A DNA stretch of 9,761 bases from an uncultured Carnobacterium sp. Lineage in GTDB: Bacteria; Bacillota; Bacilli; Lactobacillales; Aerococcaceae. The stretch is taken from NCBI GenBank assembly GCA_937976325.1, contig CALJSD010000025.1, forward strand, positions 1-9,761. Reading direction: 5' to 3'. Below, in pieces: positions 5,321 to 9,761 of this stretch (positions within the stretch are counted from its first letter, which is position 1; each line of letters begins with the position of its first letter). The position numbers were made by a program, and so were the translations under genes. The notes beneath the pieces are model-generated. The model did no database searches. It saw only the letters and a list, made by a program, of their open reading frames with translations, and had not been told where the DNA came from.

Positions 5321-6613
5321 TTACAACACAATTTTTTCGCCGCGATACGGCAATATTCTGTCACCATACGGATTCACCAGAAGTTCTGGTTTTAACGTAT
5401 GAATTGGAACCAAACATTTAGGCTCAATCATCGCAATAATGCGGTCTAAGTCGTCCGGTTTTGCGTGACCTGAGCAAGCTAGGCGTACAAACTCAATGTG
5501 TTTTTCCGCCAATAAATCAAGAAACGGTTGATAGTTCGGATCAAAGTCCCCAAGAGGCTGCGCATCGCTATGGATGTATAAGCTTCCTTCTTGCAAACGT
5601 TCGAAATGGTCGACTGCTTGCCATAAGTACTTCGAAGTATCCTCTAACAACGTTTGATATGAAATTTCTAAAGTAGGATCAAGTTCGTCGAGTTTTGGAG
5701 CTCCTTCTCTATAGTAGTAATGAGCTTCTTTTTGGAAGACTTCTTTAAGAAGTGCCGCCATCGTTGCTTCTAGCACCACAGTACGGCTTGTTCCTTCGAC
5801 GATTTTTTCAAAGCGACGTACATTTGCTGGATAGCCATTAAATGTAATTTGTCGATTTGGATTTTCTTGTTCGAGGCGAGCGATATGACGAATCACATCT
5901 TCCTCATTTTCAGGTTTGATCTGGTCTTCAACTTCTTTACGATCCCCAAAGCTAATCGATACACCTTCCATCATTAAGAGGTCGGTATGTTTTGCCTTCT
6001 TACAAAACTCGATTGTGTCTTCGGCATTATGTCCGTGAAGTCGCAAGTCCCCTGTATACGTAATATGATGACCAGGAGTTTTGATGATTAAAGCAGCAGC
6101 CCCATACGCATCATGATCGACACGCACGATTTCTACTTCGATTTCTCCAACCTTAATCACATCCCCAGCATCTAACCCAATCATGTCTCTTGTAAATGTA
6201 TCGTCTTCAAACGGTGATGGTAGTAAGAACACCCCATTGCGGTTGAGCGAATTTACAATCATTTTTGTTTCCTTCAATGTATATAAAGGAATGTTTGGGT
6301 CTAAATAATTCAACATTCTTGTATGGTCCAAATGCGCATGTGAGATAAAGACCGCCGTGTTGGCATAGTCTTTATCTTCATCCCCTTCATATTTGTAAGG
6401 GATACGTGCATCGTACATATTTTTTAGATGTGGAATTACTTTATGGTCAGTGAGTGTTTGCACCGATTCATCAGGCAATTCTAATTCTGGTAAAAACTCA
6501 GTCCCGAAGTCAAAGAAGATATGGCTATCTTTGTAAGCAACTTCGATGACCGTTCCACCGATTGTTAAAATGCCGCTATGAAAGGTAATCGTTGTTTTAT
6601 CCTTTGATACCAT
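5321..6613 (-). CDS. Metallo-beta-lactamase fold hydrolase with beta-CASP/RNase J-like features, in the ugp operon
   Basis: A 430-residue cytoplasmic hydrolase. The metal-binding set is complete: SHAHLDH (91-97), H167 in VDHDAYG, D189 in YTGDLRLHG, and the late H405 in VPIHT. SGHAKPDDL (381-389) before PIHT is the RMMBL signature seen in RNase J and related beta-CASP nucleases, and the insertion at about 235-370 (ITFNGYPANVRRF at 256-268) sits where beta-CASP domains lie. At 430 residues it is shorter than RNase J (about 550) and lacks its C-terminal domain. ATG 6613 is preferred over TTG 6622 because GAGGGG lies 9 bases before it. The gene overlaps the end of ugpE by 17 bases, so translation is coupled. 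That position suggests a job on the imported phosphorylated compound, perhaps in the slot of the phosphodiesterase UgpQ; this is inference, and an RNA substrate remains possible. Confidence 0.85.
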   Translation of the reverse strand: MVSKDKTTITFHSGILTIGGTVIEVAYKDSHIFFDFGTEFLPELELPDESVQTLTDHKVIPHLKNMYDARIPYKYEGDEDKDYANTAVFISHAHLDHTRMLNYLDPNIPLYTLKETKMIVNSLNRNGVFLLPSPFEDDTFTRDMIGLDAGDVIKVGEIEVEIVRVDHDAYGAAALIIKTPGHHITYTGDLRLHGHNAEDTIEFCKKAKHTDLLMMEGVSISFGDRKEVEDQIKPENEEDVIRHIARLEQENPNRQITFNGYPANVRRFEKIVEGTSRTVVLEATMAALLKEVFQKEAHYYYREGAPKLDELDPTLEISYQTLLEDTSKYLWQAVDHFERLQEGSLYIHSDAQPLGDFDPNYQPFLDLLAEKHIEFVRLACSGHAKPDDLDRIIAMIEPKCLVPIHTLKPELLVNPYGDRILPYRGEKIVL

Positions 6614-7415
6614 TCTTCGCAACCCCTCTAATAATTTCTTTTCTGAATACGAAGTAAATTAACAGAATTGGGATAACCGTTAAAGTTGCTGCGGCCATTT
6701 GTAAGTGAACATCACTTCCGGCTTCTGTCGTGAAGGCAGAAAGTCCGTTGTTTAATAGACGGAATTCTTTCGTGTTTGTAACCAATAATGGCCATAGGAA
6801 TGAATTCCAGCTTTGGATGAATGTTAAAATCCCTACTGTTACTAACGCTGGTTTACACATTGGCACTAAAATACGCCAGATGTATTCTAAATCGCTCGCA
6901 CCGTCGATTTTAGCAGCTTTGTAGAATGTGCTTGGGATTCCTTTTAAGTATCCGTTCAAGTAGTAAATATAGAAGATACTTGTTAAGAACGGAATAATTA
7001 ACGCTACATAAGTGTTTAATAACCCTAATTGAGCGATTGTTTGATAGTTTGTAAAGATGATTGATTCATAAGGAACCATTAATAGAGAAACTAAAATCAT
7101 CATTACGATATTTTTTCCTTTGAACTGTAAGCTTGTTACAGCAAAGGCAGCTAGTAATGAAGTAATCACTGTTGCCACTGTTGTAAATAGAGACACGAAT
7201 AATGTGTTTCCGAAGTAACGTAAGAATGGCGCACGGCTAAATACTTCTAAGTAGTTACTAAATTTGAATGAACTTGGGATGAATGACGGTGGAATGCTTG
7301 TTGCTTCTGCGTATGTCATTAACCCTGTCATTACCATGTAAATAAATGGGAATACAGTAATCAACGCTAGGAAAATTAAAAGCGCGATTGAAAAACCGTT
7401 AAATACTTTTTTCAT
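6597..7415 (-). CDS. ugpE: ABC transporter permease, UgpE/MalG type
   Basis: A 272-residue inner membrane permease with about six membrane segments (approximately 8-30, 70-95, 103-122, 133-152, 188-208, 240-257). The cytoplasmic EAA loop that docks the ATPase is at 159-185 (STFYKAAKIDGASDLEYIW). The C-terminal FRKEIIRGVAKNGIKG matches the usual ending of this family, where relatives have RGITAGAVKG. GGAGGG at the very end of ugpA lies 8 bases before the ATG, and only 4 bases separate the two genes. Its 3' end overlaps the hydrolase gene. It should pair with UgpA as a heterodimeric channel. Confidence 0.92.
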   Translation of the reverse strand: MKKVFNGFSIALLIFLALITVFPFIYMVMTGLMTYAEATSIPPSFIPSSFKFSNYLEVFSRAPFLRYFGNTLFVSLFTTVATVITSLLAAFAVTSLQFKGKNIVMMILVSLLMVPYESIIFTNYQTIAQLGLLNTYVALIIPFLTSIFYIYYLNGYLKGIPSTFYKAAKIDGASDLEYIWRILVPMCKPALVTVGILTFIQSWNSFLWPLLVTNTKEFRLLNNGLSAFTTEAGSDVHLQMAAATLTVIPILLIYFVFRKEIIRGVAKNGIKG

Positions 7416-7419
7416 CTTC

Positions 7420-8295
7420 TTATCCCTCCGCCTTTCTTAAGAATTTGTTTTGGAGGAATGTTGCAAAAAGAATGATTGCAAACAAGATTACAGTTGCTGC
7501 CATGGCAACCCCTGGTCTTCCTGCCACGTGGAACTTGTCGTAAATATAGTATACAGCTGTTGTTGCTGAGTTCGCTGGACCAGCAGTTCCGCCAAATAAT
7601 GCGTATACTTGTGTATACACTTTGAATGCCCCGATTAAGTTAACCGTTGAAAGGAAGGCAATTGTTGGAACTAATTGCGGGAATGTAATACGCCAGAAGA
7701 TTTCACGGTCTGTCGCACCAAACATTTTCGCAATCTTGAAGTGCTCAGGATCAATATTACGTAATCCTGCTAAAAGGATAATGATATTGAACGCTAAACT
7801 TGTCCAAACCCCGAAGATAATCAGCGTTGGCATACTCATGTTTACGTTATCCAACCAGTTTACGGCCGGAATACCAATCAAGCCAAGGAAGAAGTTGATA
7901 ATTCCGTAGTCCCCGTTGAAGAAGTAACGGAACACAATCCCGATAGCGATTGTACTTGTAACGTAAGGCATGAAGAAGATTGTTTCGAAGAAGCTTTTAC
8001 GTTTAATCTTCTCGAAAATAATCCATGCAATGATTACTGAGATTAATAACGCTACTGGCACTACTGCGAATGCATACAATGCTGTGTTGAGTAACGCTTT
8101 ATGGAAGATAGGGTCCGCAATTACTTTTTGGTAGTTGTCTAAACCTGTGTATTGTAATTTTAATAGTGACCCTTTTTGGAAACTCATCCAGAACGAACGA
8201 AGTAATGGATAAATGTTAAAGAGAAGAATCACTCCTAAAGATGGGAGAAGGAATAACCAAGCTTTAGGTTGGTTCTCTGGGTTATATTTTCTCAT
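7420..8295 (-). CDS. ugpA: ABC transporter permease, UgpA/MalF type
   Basis: A 291-residue permease with about six membrane segments (approximately 13-35, 70-95, 105-125, 155-177, 210-235, 263-283). The N-terminal KAWLFLLPSLGVILLFNIYP (11-30) is typical for the MalF/UgpA side of carbohydrate importers. The EAA loop is at 176-207 (GLRNIDPEHFKIAKMFGATD). Its ATG overlaps the ugpC stop by one base in the arrangement TAATG. No strong ribosome binding site stands at the usual distance, so its translation is probably coupled to ugpC. Order and spacing show one operon. Confidence 0.92.
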   Translation of the reverse strand: MRKYNPENQPKAWLFLLPSLGVILLFNIYPLLRSFWMSFQKGSLLKLQYTGLDNYQKVIADPIFHKALLNTALYAFAVVPVALLISVIIAWIIFEKIKRKSFFETIFFMPYVTSTIAIGIVFRYFFNGDYGIINFFLGLIGIPAVNWLDNVNMSMPTLIIFGVWTSLAFNIIILLAGLRNIDPEHFKIAKMFGATDREIFWRITFPQLVPTIAFLSTVNLIGAFKVYTQVYALFGGTAGPANSATTAVYYIYDKFHVAGRPGVAMAATVILFAIILFATFLQNKFLRKAEG

Positions 8296-9374
8296 TAGTA
8301 AACACGCGCTCCATCTTTATCGAATAAGAAGATTTTGTGTTTTAGTAATTGGAATGAAAGTGTGTCTCCTTCTTCAATCTTATGTTCCACACTTACAATT
8401 GATTTCAAGAATTGTTCGCCTAATGGGAAGTGAAGAATACGTTCACGTCCGATTAATTCTACGCCGCTGATTGTTGTTGAGAATAGCCCTTGTTCACCTT
8501 CAGCTACTGGAACCACGTCTTCAGGACGCATTCCTAAATAGTAGTGACCATCTGCTAATTCTTGACGTTTACGGTCTTGTGATAATTCAGAAGTTGGTAA
8601 GTTAAATGCTGGGTGGGTAATCACGCCGTCTTTAATTTCCACTTCTGTAATGTTGATGATTGGGTTACCGATGAATTTCGCAACGAATAAGTTACTTGGT
8701 TCTAGGTATAAGTTTTGTGGGTCATCATGTTGTTGAATGTACCCTTCGTTTAAAAGAATGATTTTATCTGAGATTGATAAAGCTTCTTCTTGGTCGTGCG
8801 TTACGAAGATCGTTGTGATACCTACTTCTTTTACAAGACGACGGATTTCTTCACGGATTTTCAAACGTAAACGAGCATCCAAGTTACTTAATGGTTCATC
8901 AAGTAGAAGCACTTCAGGTTTTTGAACAAGCGCACGAGTGATGGCCACACGTTGTTGTTGTCCCCCTGATAAAGTACCAGGTTTTTTACCTGCTAGCTCT
9001 TCAATGTTTGTCAATTGCATATATTCTTCTGCAATTTTTTGAGCTTCTTCTTTAGAGATTTTGTTTTTACCAACTGTTAGTGGGAACATGATGTTCTCTA
9101 ACACTGTCATATGCGGATATAACGCATAGTTTTGGAATACGAATCCGATGTTACGGTCTTTAGGTTCTGTCGTAACAACTGATGATCCTTTAAATTGGAT
9201 GTCTCCTCCTGTTGGTGTTAATAATCCTGCGATTAAATTTAAAATTGTTGATTTCCCACAACCACTAGGTCCTAGTAAACAAACTAAGTCCCCTTGTTCA
9301 ATTGAGAAATTTACTGACTTTAATGCTTCAAAGCCGTTATCGAATACTTTGTTTAAGTCAATAACATCGATCAT
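8295..9374 (-). CDS. ugpC: ABC transporter ATPase, UgpC/MalK type
   Basis: A 359-residue ATPase of the carbohydrate-uptake class 1 family. Motifs in order: Walker A GPSGCGKST (35-43), Q-loop Gln81, signature LSGGQQQR (135-142), Walker B VLLLDEP (155-161), D-loop SNLDA (163-167) and H-loop His193 in VTHDQEEA. Residues 235-359 form the MalK/UgpC regulatory OB-fold (TOBE) region, including YYLGMRPED. The start ATG has GGAGG 7 bases upstream. As the first gene of the operon it follows the promoter at 9412-9440. MalK-type ATPases can serve several importers, but here its binding protein and permeases are encoded with it. Confidence 0.93.
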   Translation of the reverse strand: MIDVIDLNKVFDNGFEALKSVNFSIEQGDLVCLLGPSGCGKSTILNLIAGLLTPTGGDIQFKGSSVVTTEPKDRNIGFVFQNYALYPHMTVLENIMFPLTVGKNKISKEEAQKIAEEYMQLTNIEELAGKKPGTLSGGQQQRVAITRALVQKPEVLLLDEPLSNLDARLRLKIREEIRRLVKEVGITTIFVTHDQEEALSISDKIILLNEGYIQQHDDPQNLYLEPSNLFVAKFIGNPIINITEVEIKDGVITHPAFNLPTSELSQDRKRQELADGHYYLGMRPEDVVPVAEGEQGLFSTTISGVELIGRERILHFPLGEQFLKSIVSVEHKIEEGDTLSFQLLKHKIFLFDKDGARVY

Positions 9375-9411
9375 GACGAATCCTCCAGTTTCTTTTACTT
9401 CAATACATTCT

Positions 9412-9440
9412 ATTCTACCATGTTTTTTAGAAACTGAAAA
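9412..9440 (-). promoter_or_regulatory. Promoter of the ugp operon
   Basis: On the minus strand TAGAAT (9412-9417) with upstream TGG forms an extended -10, and TTTTCA (9435-9440) lies 17 bases away as a fair -35. The -35 region holds a tandem repeat TTTTCAGTTTTCAG. About 20 bases further upstream (about 9459-9472) is ATGAAAGCTTTTTAT on the plus strand, which resembles a CcpA cre site but lacks the central CG. Confidence 0.6.
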
Positions 9441-9500
9441 CTGAAAAAGTAAAATTTATGAAAGCTTTTTATTGTAGACAGTTATCCCGTTTCTGAGCAC

Positions 9501-9531
9501 AAAAAAAGGACGAGAAAACCTCGCCCTTTTT
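9501..9531 (-). terminator. Rho-independent terminator, bidirectional in form
   Basis: The stem is formed by A-run plus GGxCGAG (to 9514) and CTCGxCC plus T-run (from 9520), with one A-C mismatch and a 5-base loop. Read on the minus strand it ends in seven T, so it should stop transcripts of the gene ending at 9611. The plus-strand reading also ends in T-rich sequence. Confidence 0.85.
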
Positions 9532-9610
9532 ACGATTTTTATAACGTGCACAAACCCCTTTAGAGTGCGGTTTTGTATCTAAAAACTTCATGGTTTGTGA
9601 ACAAAATCTA

Positions 9611-9761
9611 TTAACGTTTAATAATTTTATAGTAACTACGAGAAGTGATTTGGTACACGATGAGATAGACCACTACGAAGATAGCACCAATTACAATCGT
9701 CGCGTTCAACGTTACGTTGCCGTCAACCCCGAAGAGCTGAATAATCTTACGATACATCTTG
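9611..9761 (-). CDS. C-terminal 49 residues of a membrane protein, possibly an FtsX-like permease (cut by window edge)
   Basis: The open frame enters from the right edge and ends at TAA (9611-9613), with TAG directly after it. The visible residues are one membrane segment (ATIVIGAIFVVVYLIVYQI, about residues 20-38) followed by a short basic tail (SRSYYKIIKR). Such an ending is common in ABC transporter permeases of the FtsX type in Firmicutes, but one helix is too little to assign a family. The terminator at 9501-9531 closes this unit and separates it from the ugp operon. Confidence 0.75.
   Translation of the reverse strand, partial: KMYRKIIQLFGVDGNVTLNATIVIGAIFVVVYLIVYQITSRSYYKIIKR

Noticed and set aside
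6620..6622. TTG as start of the metallo-hydrolase
   Set aside because: The GAGGGG binding site would touch it directly. The ATG 9 bases on has proper spacing.
9549..9599. 8-bp inverted repeat (9549-9556 with 9592-9599) past the membrane protein gene
   Set aside because: The loop is long, no T-run follows, and the clear terminator at 9501-9531 serves the gene. It is probably chance.

Overview
The window looks like chromosome of a low-GC Gram-positive bacterium, probably of the Lactobacillales (a Carnobacteriaceae or Granulicatella-like organism is my guess, not shown by any marker here). Support comes from AT-rich codon use, strong GGAGG-type ribosome binding sites, extended -10 promoters, lipobox-type lipoproteins and a Firmicute-style sugar-phosphate ABC transporter. 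Every recognisable gene lies on the minus strand, so the genes read from the right end of the window to the left.

Right to left: the window opens with the last 49 codons of a membrane protein (possibly an FtsX-like permease) and its strong terminator (9501-9531). A promoter at 9412-9440 then drives a tight five-gene operon. It holds an ATPase (ugpC), two permeases (ugpA, ugpE), a metallo-beta-lactamase/beta-CASP hydrolase of unknown substrate, and a substrate-binding lipoprotein (ugpB), and it ends at a terminator at 3936-3966. The binding protein resembles UgpB, so glycerol-3-phosphate or a glycerophosphodiester is the likely cargo. The hydrolase, translationally coupled to ugpE, may process the import. 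Next come a DUF1697 gene with its own extended -10 promoter and a cytoplasmic CpdB/YfkN-type nucleotidase whose -35 box overlaps the DUF1697 stop codon. The leftmost 940 bases are visibly AT-richer and carry a DUF576-type (Csa1/Lpl) lipoprotein and the start of a small helical protein. This looks like an accessory pair, possibly linked to type VII secretion.

The unusual part is in the two large non-coding gaps. Each holds an elaborate imperfect palindrome (about 1085-1348 and 3555-3981) built round a related core of roughly 100 nt. The cores share short unpaired motifs (AATGYGAATTA and TTTGARGCTT) on either side of a hairpin, then a second hairpin with an 8-nt loop starting ACC. The stem sequences differ almost completely between the copies yet stay paired, as expected for a conserved fold. 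The outer arms also differ between copies, and in each case they are complementary to the local neighbourhood: the left copy pairs into the last codons of the nucleotidase gene, the right copy pairs into the ugpB terminator region. In both, the order on the minus strand is gene 3' end, core, degenerate inverted copy of the gene 3' region. I know of no described element with this layout; it is the main candidate for something new here.
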